Position numbers and translations under genes: made by a program. A stretch of DNA of 5,268 nt from NCBI GenBank assembly GCA_021804195.1, contig JAJZKJ010000200.1, positions 1-5,268 of the forward strand. Reading direction: 5' to 3'. The first letter of the stretch is position 1. Every line of letters starts with the position of its first letter. This DNA comes from Acidobacteriota bacterium (GTDB taxonomy: Bacteria > Planctomycetota > Phycisphaerae > WQYP01 > JAJZKJ01). Positions 1 through 5,268 of the stretch are shown here, piece after piece. Under the pieces are notes generated by a model. It did not search any database. It was not told where the DNA came from and saw only the letters and a list, made by a program, of their open reading frames with translations.

Positions 1-1285
1 ACTTATGATTATCAAATCCGGCCCGGTGCGATTCTTCCACCGGATAAGCCGAAGCCCGCCAGTTCCCATCCGGACCAAACCCGCCCACTCCCCAGAAACA
101 CATCTCGCTCCAGACCAATATCCCGTAATAATCGCACGCCTCCATAAACGCCCGGCTATGCGGATAATGCGATGTGCGTATGAAATTGAATCCCGCCTCC
201 TTTACCATCCGCACATCACGCCAGGCCCCCGCATCCGTGGCCCCGGAAGCCCAGCCCGCATGATCCTGATGCACATTGCCGCCGTGAATCCACAGGTGTT
301 TCCCGTTAAGAAAGAAGCCCCGCTCCGCCGTCCACCGGAACCACCGCAGGCCCAACGGCGAGTATTCCTGATCCACCGGACCGCCGTTGCCGAGCACGGT
401 TGTCCGCACCCTGTACAAATACGGATGATCCGGGTGCCAAAGCAGCGGGCGCTGCATCCGTAAACGGTCGATGAAATTCCGCTCCCCGCCCGGACCGATT
501 TCCTGCGTGTTCCGAATTTCGGCGATGGATTCGCCCTGCGGATTGATGATGTTGTGCACCACCGTGCACTTTTGCGCCGCAGTTCCGGCGTTGGTCACAC
601 GTGTTTCCACCTTCACCGTCGCGGATTCCGGTGAAACCTCCGGCGTACTGATGCGGATACCCTGGTACGCTATGTGCAGTGCGTCCGTCGCACACAACCA
701 GACATTGCGATACAGCCCGCCGTCAAATATGTGGTCCCCGGCCCGCGGCGCCACTTCCGGATTCCACACATTATTCACCCGCACCGCCAGAATGTTTTTC
801 CCGGTCCGCGCAACGCCGCTGATGTCAATTTCGAATTCCGTGAAGCCGCCGGTGTGCGCCCCGACCGCAACGCCGTTGACATAGACCTCCGCCTGTTGAA
901 ACGCCGCCTCAAATTCCAGTGAAATCTTTTTTTCCTTCCAATCCACCGGAATATCAATCACCCGCCGGTACCAACCGACTCCCACATAAAACTCCGTGCC
1001 GCGGAAGTACGGCAGGCTGAAGGAGTGCGGCAGACCGATCGTCTGCCAACGGCCGTCGTCATAATCCGGCCGGCCGGCCGGAATATGGTCGCCAAGCGCA
1101 AATCGCCAGTCCGCATTGATGCACATACGCCGGCGAAATTGGCTTTCCCGTCGCCCCGGTTTTTCCGGCATCGGCGGAATTTCACGCACAACACCGCGCG
1201 GCACTCCGGCCTGCGCGCCGCCGGCAAGCAGCGAGCAGGCCGCCGCCGCGGATACCGATAATTCCGCAAAACACCGTCGACTCAT
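1..1285 (-). CDS. Glycoside hydrolase family 2 (beta-galactosidase-like), exported, 3' part missing
   Basis: The first 428 codons of a GH2 enzyme, reading leftward off the window edge; family members usually run to 600-1000 residues. These enzymes hydrolyse terminal beta-galactosides or related sugars from oligo- and polysaccharides. Residues 1-26 look like a signal peptide ending A-Q-A before Gly27, and its start, SRRCF, resembles a Tat motif (S-R-R-x-F). Residues about 55-200 form the N-terminal sugar-binding jelly roll (W60, GWYRR near 104, VYVNG near 134, GGLYRNVWL at 189-197). Residues about 205-315 fit the immunoglobulin-like domain. The TIM barrel begins near 324 (FFLNGKHLWIHGGNVHQDH, then FIRTSHYP at 368-375 and YGILVWSE at 387-394). 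The catalytic acid/base Asn-Glu and the nucleophile Glu should lie beyond the edge, so activity cannot be judged. The start is uncertain: in-frame ATGs also lie at 1342 and 1396, none with a strong Shine-Dalgarno. 1285 was chosen because it gives a normal signal peptide. It follows the prepilin gene by 126 bases. Exact substrate is unknown. Confidence 0.93.
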   Translation of the reverse strand, partial: MSRRCFAELSVSAAAACSLLAGGAQAGVPRGVVREIPPMPEKPGRRESQFRRRMCINADWRFALGDHIPAGRPDYDDGRWQTIGLPHSFSLPYFRGTEFYVGVGWYRRVIDIPVDWKEKKISLEFEAAFQQAEVYVNGVAVGAHTGGFTEFEIDISGVARTGKNILAVRVNNVWNPEVAPRAGDHIFDGGLYRNVWLCATDALHIAYQGIRISTPEVSPESATVKVETRVTNAGTAAQKCTVVHNIINPQGESIAEIRNTQEIGPGGERNFIDRLRMQRPLLWHPDHPYLYRVRTTVLGNGGPVDQEYSPLGLRWFRWTAERGFFLNGKHLWIHGGNVHQDHAGWASGATDAGAWRDVRMVKEAGFNFIRTSHYPHSRAFMEACDYYGILVWSEMCFWGVGGFGPDGNWRASAYPVEESHRAGFDNHK

Positions 1286-1411
1286 GCCGTTTTTCCGCGC
1301 CCGACCGCCGCCTGTCGCCCCGTTGCCGTCTTGACCTGACATCAATACATCCCGCCTGTTTGGAATGACAATCCGCTTCCGTGCTGTTTTCCGCATCCCG
1401 TTCGACCGGAT

Positions 1412-2305
1412 TCACGGCATATCCACCGTCCTTCGCCACCAGAACTGGTAAAACGGACCGCCGTTCATCAGCATGCTTTTACCGTTATCCCAGTTAATCC
1501 AATCCACATGACCATCATTGTACAGTTCGTTTCCGCCGGCATTGCCGCCCGTCGGCGATATATGTGCCGAAGGACTCCAACTGATTGTGCTGACAATATC
1601 CGCCGCCAATCCCCAGTTCGGGTTATCACTGGTGCCCAGCGGCGAATCCACAATGTTCCCCGCTTCGCCGCCGCCGCTCGGCCCGGGCCACCAGTAACTT
1701 CCGCCAAGATAGCAGTAACCAAGCTCCGCATAATAGTACTGGGCCTGCGGCGGGCCTTTATATGCCGGTCCGCCGGAATTTTCATAATAACCGGATTCAT
1801 TCGGCCAGAAAGTATCCCGGTACAGCACGCTGTATTGGGTGGGAAAACGGCTAAACGGCGCGCTTGTCGCCGCAATATTGGTAACCGGAGGCGGAATGGT
1901 AAATTCCGGACAACTCAAAATATCGGCCCCCTGCGGCATCGGATCCGTCGCCGGCAGCGGCCATTTTGTCGAGCCAAGAATGCGTACAAGCGCCTTAAAT
2001 TCCGATCCGGGCATGGAATTTTCCTGCGGCGTTCTATAACTCCCCGCCGCCAGCGTTGACGTCATTTCGAGTCCAGCCGCCAACCGCTGCGGCGGATAAT
2101 GATGGTATTCCGATGCATAGGCAAACAGCGCCACGCCAAGCTGGTGCAAATTGCTCGCGCACACGGTTCTCAGCGCCATCTCCTTGGCCCGGGCCAGGGC
2201 CGGCATAAGCAGCGAAATCAGGATCACAACTATGGCGATCACAACCAGCAGTTCAACCAGCGTGAAGCCGGCCATACGCCTGATCCGGCGCCCAAACCGA
2301 GCCAT
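1412..2305 (-). CDS. Prepilin-type N-terminal cleavage/methylation domain protein (pseudopilin-like)
   Basis: A 297-residue protein of the type IV pilin/type II secretion pseudopilin-like class that is heavily multiplied in PVC bacteria. The short basic leader (residues 1-13, ending in Gly13) is followed by FTLVELLVVIAIVVILISLL, the class III prepilin site: a prepilin peptidase would cut after Gly13, methylate Phe14, and Glu18 is the conserved +5 glutamate. Residues 14-34 are the hydrophobic helix. Next come the familiar RTVCASNLHQLG (46-57), LSCPEF (130-135) and, near the C-terminus, NELYNDGHVDWI (259-270). The last resembles the 'H-X9-DG' processing-associated motif, but the position where His is expected holds Gly253; the nearest upstream His is 248. 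The middle is rich in Gly, Tyr, Trp and Pro. The ATG at 2305 is preferred over a TTG at 2329 because GGAGG lies 4 bases before it. The function of these single pseudopilins is not established; they may be surface or secretion-associated. The stop codon is in the same frame as the downstream GH2 gene. Confidence 0.92.
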   Translation of the reverse strand: MARFGRRIRRMAGFTLVELLVVIAIVVILISLLMPALARAKEMALRTVCASNLHQLGVALFAYASEYHHYPPQRLAAGLEMTSTLAAGSYRTPQENSMPGSEFKALVRILGSTKWPLPATDPMPQGADILSCPEFTIPPPVTNIAATSAPFSRFPTQYSVLYRDTFWPNESGYYENSGGPAYKGPPQAQYYYAELGYCYLGGSYWWPGPSGGGEAGNIVDSPLGTSDNPNWGLAADIVSTISWSPSAHISPTGGNAGGNELYNDGHVDWINWDNGKSMLMNGGPFYQFWWRRTVDMP

Positions 2306-2309
2306 AAAA

Positions 2310-2314
2310 CCTCC
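2310..2314 (-). promoter_or_regulatory. Ribosome binding site of the prepilin-like gene
   Basis: GGAGG on the minus strand, 4 bases before the ATG at 2305. It decides that start over the upstream in-frame TTG at 2329, which has no such motif. The same GGAGGTTTT string precedes the PEP-CTERM gene. Confidence 0.8.
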
Positions 2315-2333
2315 AACGAATCGCCGCAATGCG

Positions 2334-2376
2334 AAAATAAAGCGGCGGCATCCCGGAATTGCCGAAATGCCGCCGC
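2334..2376 (-). terminator. Intrinsic terminator after the PEP-CTERM gene
   Basis: On the minus strand a perfect 10-bp stem, GCGGCGGCAT against ATGCCGCCGC (2367-2376 and 2342-2351), encloses a 15-base loop that can itself pair CGG with CCG. It is followed at once by TTTATTTT (2341-2334). The stem starts 22 bases after the PEP-CTERM stop codon and the T run ends 28 bases before the prepilin ATG. The opposite orientation has no T run after the stem, so it acts for leftward transcription only. It should end or reduce transcription before the prepilin and GH2 genes. Confidence 0.85.
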
Positions 2377-2398
2377 CGGTTGAACGTGCATGCCGACC

Positions 2399-3244
2399 TT
2401 AACCGGCCGTTGCTGCTTTACGCCGCTTTATAAGCATCAATCCCAGGACGCCAACCGCCGTCAAAGCCACCGTAGACGGTTCCGGTACGGCGCTGGTTTC
2501 CACGATTTGAATGCCGGTCAAGCCGGTATTGTCCCCCGTTCCGGCCGCTCCTTCCGCTGAATTCGTCAGTGTAAAGGAACCTCCCGTGACTCCGGTGAAG
2601 ATCGCATAATCCGCAACTGGATTGCTTTTCAGGGCGTCACTGGTGGCCGTGGTCTGAATATACTCCGCGCCGGCCGTAAGTTGTGCGGCCGTATAACTCA
2701 CCGGCCCAACCGCCGTGTAGTAATAAGTCCCATTGCCGGTTGTCGCGCCGCTCAGGGCGATATTGCCGTAGCTGGCATTGCTGGCCGTATTCAGATGGTC
2801 GGAATTCACATAGGCAATAACTTCATAGGTTGAATACGGGATGTTGGAGACCGTCAGCACAGCCGGGCTGTTGGTCTGGTGGTGGTTATCCAAATACCCA
2901 TTGAGCAACTGAAGATTCGGGTCACTCTGGCTGCTTCCATAAACGCCCCAGGTATCCGCACCAGACCATGTGGCCGTCGCCGTGGTGACGACCCCCGTGC
3001 TGTCGTGAAACGCCGCCGACGGTGATGTTTGCGAATTGCCGGAAAGATCGTTCCAGTTGTCTTGTGAAATCACGCCCGCGGTAAGGCCGGGCGGCGTGGC
3101 GTCCAGATTATACGGAGCACCCGACCGCCCGCTGTTGCTGGCATTGAAATTCAAGCCGATGGAAACACCCGCCTGTGCAGCCGCCCCGGCGGACAGGGCC
3201 GCACACACGCCCAGCATCGCCGCCATTTTACGATTACCCAACAT
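2399..3244 (-). CDS. PEP-CTERM sorting domain protein (exported, surface-bound)
   Basis: A 281-residue exported protein. Residues 1-25 are a Sec-type signal peptide (basic GNRK, hydrophobic core, A-Q-A before Gly26). The C-terminus carries a textbook PEP-CTERM tail: VPEPS at 253-257, a hydrophobic segment at about 258-272, then the basic KRRK at 273-276. In bacteria with exosortase this tail is recognised and cleaved, usually for proteins linked to exopolysaccharide or the cell surface; no exosortase gene is in this window. The body is rich in Ser, Thr, Asn, Gly and Ala with alternating hydrophobic stretches (VLTVSNIPYSTYEVIAYV, 129-146; YAIFTGVTGGSFTLTN, 213-228), suggesting a beta-sandwich, perhaps carbohydrate-binding-like; no enzymatic motif is visible. 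The ATG at 3244 is preferred to a TTG at 3259, since GGAGG lies 8 bases upstream of it and overlaps the first codons of the longer version. It is the first gene of the leftward group, divergent from the sigma gene. Confidence 0.92.
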   Translation of the reverse strand: MLGNRKMAAMLGVCAALSAGAAAQAGVSIGLNFNASNSGRSGAPYNLDATPPGLTAGVISQDNWNDLSGNSQTSPSAAFHDSTGVVTTATATWSGADTWGVYGSSQSDPNLQLLNGYLDNHHQTNSPAVLTVSNIPYSTYEVIAYVNSDHLNTASNASYGNIALSGATTGNGTYYYTAVGPVSYTAAQLTAGAEYIQTTATSDALKSNPVADYAIFTGVTGGSFTLTNSAEGAAGTGDNTGLTGIQIVETSAVPEPSTVALTAVGVLGLMLIKRRKAATAG

Positions 3245-3252
3245 AGGAAAAA

Positions 3253-3257
3253 CCTCC
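3253..3257 (-). promoter_or_regulatory. Ribosome binding site of the PEP-CTERM gene
   Basis: GGAGG on the minus strand, 8 bases before the ATG at 3244, in the string TTTGGAGGTTTTT. It fixes the start and rules out the in-frame TTG at 3259, which would place this motif inside the coding region. Confidence 0.8.
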
Positions 3258-3304
3258 AAATATCGCGCAGCTCTCTCCGAACTGAATTGAGCCTTGCGGA
3301 CCCA

Positions 3305-3327
3305 TTCCGGAAGCCCTGGCTCCGGAA
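3305..3327. repeat. Inverted repeat in the probable PEP-CTERM 5' UTR
   Basis: Perfect 7-bp arms, TTCCGGA (3305-3311) and TCCGGAA (3321-3327), around a 9-base loop. No T run follows on either strand, so it is not an intrinsic terminator. It could be an mRNA hairpin about 60 bases before the PEP-CTERM start or a protein-binding dyad. Directly beside it are three GAAAC copies (3325, 3332, 3340) and a 5-bp dyad CAGGA-ACG-TCCTG (3348-3360). Confidence 0.4.
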
Positions 3328-3529
3328 ACCTGAAACCCTGAAACGGACAGGAACGTCCTGACCGCGGATTTGATCAACATCTCTGTTTCCTTCGCCGTTC
3401 CGGGCGTCCGCGGAAGCTTGCCCGCGGCACGGACCATTCACCCTCTTTTGTGCCCGACGAACGACGATCAAGATCGCCGGCAAATGCGCAACGCCGCACA
3501 CCGGCTCCTGATCCCTAATGAATGCGGAG

Positions 3530-3549
3530 TTCAATATCTATACATTGAA
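3530..3549. promoter_or_regulatory. Operator-like dyad in the AT-rich divergent promoter zone
   Basis: TTCAAT (3530-3535) and ATTGAA (3544-3549) are perfect inverted 6-mers separated by 8 bases, a layout common for dimeric regulators. It sits at the left edge of the AT-rich island between two divergent genes. The stem is AT-only and so a poor RNA hairpin. That a regulator binds it is inference only. Confidence 0.3.
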
Positions 3550-3560
3550 TTAATATTTTT

Positions 3561-3591
3561 TTGCATTTTATCCGAATTTTGTAAAGATAAT
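3561..3591 (+). promoter_or_regulatory. Possible promoter of the sigma/FecR operon
   Basis: TTGCAT (3561-3566) and GATAAT (3586-3591) resemble -35 and -10 boxes of a housekeeping promoter, but the spacer is 19 bases and the -35 box matches only partly. It lies in the AT-rich island about 105 bases before the sigma ATG. An ECF-type promoter recognised by the encoded sigma factor could equally be used and cannot be recognised by eye. Confidence 0.22.
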
Positions 3592-3642
3592 CGTCCGCTT
3601 GTCATTAGAATAAAAGGCGGGCTTTGCGGCCGAGGAGGTCTT

Positions 3643-3687
3643 TTGCCACGTTCCGACAGTTACCGGACCTTGCGGGGCCGGTTTTAA
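3643..3687 (+). CDS. Possible 14-codon leader ORF before the sigma gene
   Basis: GAGGAGG (3632-3638), the strongest Shine-Dalgarno-like string upstream of the sigma gene, lies 4 bases before a TTG (3643) that opens a 14-codon frame ending at TAA 3685-3687. The peptide would be MPRSDSYRTLRGRF if TTG starts with Met; four of 14 residues are Arg. It ends 9 bases before the sigma ATG, in the same frame, with a second in-frame stop (TAG) between them. It could be a translated leader that couples or attenuates sigma synthesis, or a chance purine run. There is no homology that can be recognised in so short a peptide. Confidence 0.2.
   Translation: MPRSDSYRTLRGRF
3662..3685 (+). promoter_or_regulatory. 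Hairpin with short T run just upstream of the sigma gene
   Basis: ACCGG (3662-3666) pairs with CCGGT (3678-3682); after one A-G mismatch the stem continues with CC against GG, closing on a small loop. TTTT (3682-3685) follows. It overlaps the end of the possible leader ORF and ends 11 bases before the sigma ATG, so it could act as a weak attenuator or mask the sigma ribosome binding site. The T run is short for an efficient terminator. Confidence 0.3.
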
Positions 3688-3696
3688 GGGTAGGCG

Positions 3697-4224
3697 ATGG
3701 CCGTAGACAACGACGATCTAATCCGCGCGATCATGCGCGATCGCGATAAAATTTTCGCCTACTGCTGGGCGATTCTTCGCGATGACAATCTTGCCGAGGA
3801 TGTTTTTCAGGAGGTATGTGCCCTGGCCGTGCAAAAACGTGATTCTATTCTTGATCAAAATCACCTCGCCGGTTGGCTGCGCGTCACCGCCAGAAGAAAA
3901 TCATTTGAAGCCGCCCGCGCACGCAATGCCCAACCGCTGCTGTTTGACCAGGAAATTCTGGACCTGCTGGAGGCCAATTGGCGGAAATGGGACCGGCACG
4001 CCCATGGGCCGATGCTTGATGCACTGCGCCGCTGCATTGCGCTGTTAAACGACAGAAGCCGGCAACTGCTGACCATGCGCTATGAACTGGGTATGAAATC
4101 ACCCCAAATGGCTGAACAGCTTGGCTGCCGGATTGAAACCGTGTACATGGCCACCATGCGGGTTCACGCCAGGCTCAAAGACTGTATTCTGGAAAAATTG
4201 TCCGCACCGGGAAGGACCGATTAG
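3697..4224 (+). CDS. ECF-type RNA polymerase sigma-70 factor
   Basis: A 175-residue group 4 (extracytoplasmic function) sigma factor, normal length for the class, directing RNA polymerase to a dedicated promoter set. Region 2 spans about residues 8-78: IFAYCWAILRDDNLAEDVFQEV (19-40) with the conserved D35 and Q38 core-binding helix, then HLAGWLRVTARRKSFEAARAR (56-76) for -10 recognition. A linker of about 30 residues follows. Region 4 (about 107-164) includes LLNDRSRQLLTMRYELGMKSPQMAEQLG and the helix-turn-helix ending in ETVYMATMRVHARLKDC, which reads the -35 element. The pattern fits the ECF subgroup common in planctomycetes and verrucomicrobia (Rhodopirellula/Verrucomicrobium family), an assignment from memory of the family. 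The ATG at 3697 has a weak GGG upstream and follows in-frame stops, so no longer version is possible. The FecR-type gene starts 15 bases downstream, a usual sigma/anti-sigma pair. Confidence 0.95.
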   Translation: MAVDNDDLIRAIMRDRDKIFAYCWAILRDDNLAEDVFQEVCALAVQKRDSILDQNHLAGWLRVTARRKSFEAARARNAQPLLFDQEILDLLEANWRKWDRHAHGPMLDALRRCIALLNDRSRQLLTMRYELGMKSPQMAEQLGCRIETVYMATMRVHARLKDCILEKLSAPGRTD

Positions 4225-4239
4225 CGAAAGCCATAAGCG

Positions 4240-5268
4240 ATGGAAGACATACCGGAAAATCCGAGCCGCGACGACGTCGAGTTTGCCCGACTTTTGTCAC
4301 TTTACATGGAAAACAACTTGACGGATGCCGACTCCGCGAGGCTGCGCGCCATTCTTTTCGCCAGCAGCGAGCGCCGCACCGAATTCACCGACTTTGCCGT
4401 TATGCGATGTGCCCTGCGGAGCGCCCTCCTCCATCAGCCGGATCAACTGCCCGCGCAAGGCGCGGTATCCGCTCGCCGGCACCGGCCGGCGATTCGAACC
4501 ATCATCTTCGTACCCCTGCTGACGGCCGCGGCGATTTTGCTCATCGTATTCGGCCATTATCCGCGGGAAAAAGGCTCCGGCGTCGTCAACGGCGGACAAC
4601 CCGCCGGAACAATTGTGCAGGACTTCCGCGCCAAGTGGATCTCCGCCCCGCCTGGCGCAACGCTTTACCTCGGCCGTCAATACCAACTCAAGTCCGGCTA
4701 TGTGCGAATTACCCTCGTCGGCGGCCGGGTTCTGCTGCTCCAGGGACCGGCGCGCTTCCGGATTCCGGCAAACCGCAGATTCTTTCTGGCCGATGGAAAA
4801 GTGGTGGTCACGGCCGTAGGGGGACATTTCACCGTTCTAACGCCGACGGCGATTGTGCATGATCTTGGCACTCGGTTTGCCGTGCGGCAGAGCGAATCCG
4901 GCAGATCACTCGTCGGCGTGTACGAAGGGCGCGTGACCGTCCGGAGAAACAACCCCGCCGCCCCTATGCAACGCGCGCAACTGCTGACCAGCGGCCAGGC
5001 GTCCGCCGTTACGCGCAAGTCCGTCCGGCGGCTGCATCACAGCGACTGGCGGCAGCATTTTGCCCGGAGCCTTTCCGCATCGCCGCGGCTGCTGAATATG
5101 GTTGATCTTATCTGCGGCGGCGACGGCACGACGAACCGCCGCGGCGGCGGTGTTAATGTTTCCACCGGTATCTGCGGCATTCAACCGCAAATCGGCCGCT
5201 ATTCCGCCGCCGGAATCTATCATCGCATCACCATGGAACCGGTGCTTGACGGATTTATCCCGGAGCGG
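4240..5268 (+). CDS. FecR-domain transmembrane protein, probable anti-sigma factor, 3' part missing
   Basis: The first 343 codons of a protein running off the right edge. Residues 1-80 are a cytoplasmic N-terminal part with FARLLSLYMENNLTDADSARL (15-35), the typical short helical region of anti-sigma/FecR proteins that contacts the sigma factor. One membrane span lies at about 85-106 (IRTIIFVPLLTAAAILLIVF). Outside it, residues about 140-260 fit the FecR domain, with LLLQGPARFRI (165-175), GGHFTVLTPTAIVHDLGTRFAV (194-215) and VGVYEGRVTV (225-234). A following segment (288-341) contains MVDLICGGDGTTNRRGGGVNVSTG and ends in YHRITMEPVLDGFIPE, a pattern I recall from planctomycete FecR proteins, which often continue into a LamG-like or sugar-binding domain; that part is outside the window. 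It is probably co-transcribed with the sigma gene and holds it inactive until an outside signal arrives. The Shine-Dalgarno is weak (GAAAG), so translation may be coupled to the sigma gene. Confidence 0.9.
   Translation, partial: MEDIPENPSRDDVEFARLLSLYMENNLTDADSARLRAILFASSERRTEFTDFAVMRCALRSALLHQPDQLPAQGAVSARRHRPAIRTIIFVPLLTAAAILLIVFGHYPREKGSGVVNGGQPAGTIVQDFRAKWISAPPGATLYLGRQYQLKSGYVRITLVGGRVLLLQGPARFRIPANRRFFLADGKVVVTAVGGHFTVLTPTAIVHDLGTRFAVRQSESGRSLVGVYEGRVTVRRNNPAAPMQRAQLLTSGQASAVTRKSVRRLHHSDWRQHFARSLSASPRLLNMVDLICGGDGTTNRRGGGVNVSTGICGIQPQIGRYSAAGIYHRITMEPVLDGFIPER

Larger units (their letters stand above)
3245..3696. other. Divergent intergenic region between the PEP-CTERM and sigma genes
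   Basis: 452 bases with no convincing protein gene on either strand; the open frames crossing it have no family signatures and only reflect high GC. It must hold the promoters of both divergent groups. The section 3245-3530 is GC-rich and probably mostly 5' UTR of the PEP-CTERM gene, with two small dyads and three GAAAC copies. The section 3530-3615 is clearly AT-rich against the rest of the window and is the likely promoter zone. The section 3616-3696 leads into the sigma gene. Confidence 0.7.

Noticed and set aside
1030..1046. Inverted repeat GCAGAC-N5-GTCTGC
   Set aside because: Inside the GH2 coding region, with no T run and no associated gene start; no evidence for a role.
1065..1082. 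18-bp palindrome made of four CCGG units
   Set aside because: It lies inside the GH2 coding frame and reads as ordinary codons (Pro-Ala-Gly-Arg-Pro); most likely chance in GC-rich DNA.
306..1269. Minus-strand frames at 306-695, 775-957 and 958-1269
   Set aside because: They are out of frame with the continuous GH2 reading frame, which is open from 1285 to the window edge and carries clear family motifs.
5..1334. Several plus-strand open frames of 70-150 codons over the left part of the window
   Set aside because: They lie antisense to the GH2 gene, have no family signatures, are very rich in Arg and Pro, and are explained by high GC on the opposite strand.
1286..1411. Possible terminator or promoter between the prepilin and GH2 genes
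   Set aside because: No stem with a T run and no convincing -35/-10 pair could be found in this 126-base gap.
3724..3746. GCGCGATC repeated twice, including a GCGATCGC palindrome
   Set aside because: It falls in the sigma factor coding frame (Arg-Ala-Ile-Met-Arg-Asp-Arg) and is explained by codon use; a single GCGATCGC is not evidence of a repeat family.
4297..5223. Minus-strand frames of 105-176 codons on the right side
   Set aside because: They are antisense to the FecR-type gene, whose membrane span and FecR motifs are clear; no recognisable protein features are present in them.

Overview
The window looks like a chromosomal piece from a GC-rich bacterium of the PVC superphylum (Planctomycetota such as Phycisphaerae, Lentisphaerota or Verrucomicrobiota). 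That rests on the combination of a prepilin-type 'FTLVELLVVIAI' protein with a C-terminal DGHV motif, a PEP-CTERM surface protein, an ECF sigma factor paired with a FecR-type anti-sigma protein carrying a 'VDLxxGGDG...RR' tail, and a secreted family 2 glycoside hydrolase. The sequence alone does not decide between these phyla.

Layout: two gene groups are transcribed away from a 452-base divergent intergenic region (3245-3696). Leftward (minus strand) come a PEP-CTERM protein (3244 to 2399), a strong intrinsic-terminator hairpin (2376 to 2334), a prepilin-like pseudopilin (2305 to 1412), and the first 428 codons of a GH2 beta-galactosidase-like enzyme (1285 to the left edge, 3' end missing). 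Rightward (plus strand) come an ECF sigma-70 factor (3697-4224) and, 15 bases later, the first 343 codons of a membrane-bound FecR-domain protein (4240 to the right edge, 3' end missing). Both edge genes are incomplete only because the window ends.

The intergenic region contains an AT-rich island (about 3530-3615) with a 6-bp-arm dyad, a separate 7-bp-arm dyad in the probable 5' UTR of the PEP-CTERM gene, and, just before the sigma gene, a possible 14-codon leader ORF ending in a hairpin with a short T run.

Interpretation (inference): the sigma/FecR pair is a typical cell-surface signalling cassette, and the divergent genes encode exported or surface proteins plus a polysaccharide-degrading enzyme. 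A model in which the pair senses a carbohydrate and controls the divergent genes is reasonable but unproven. No mobile element, CRISPR array, tRNA or rRNA was seen.
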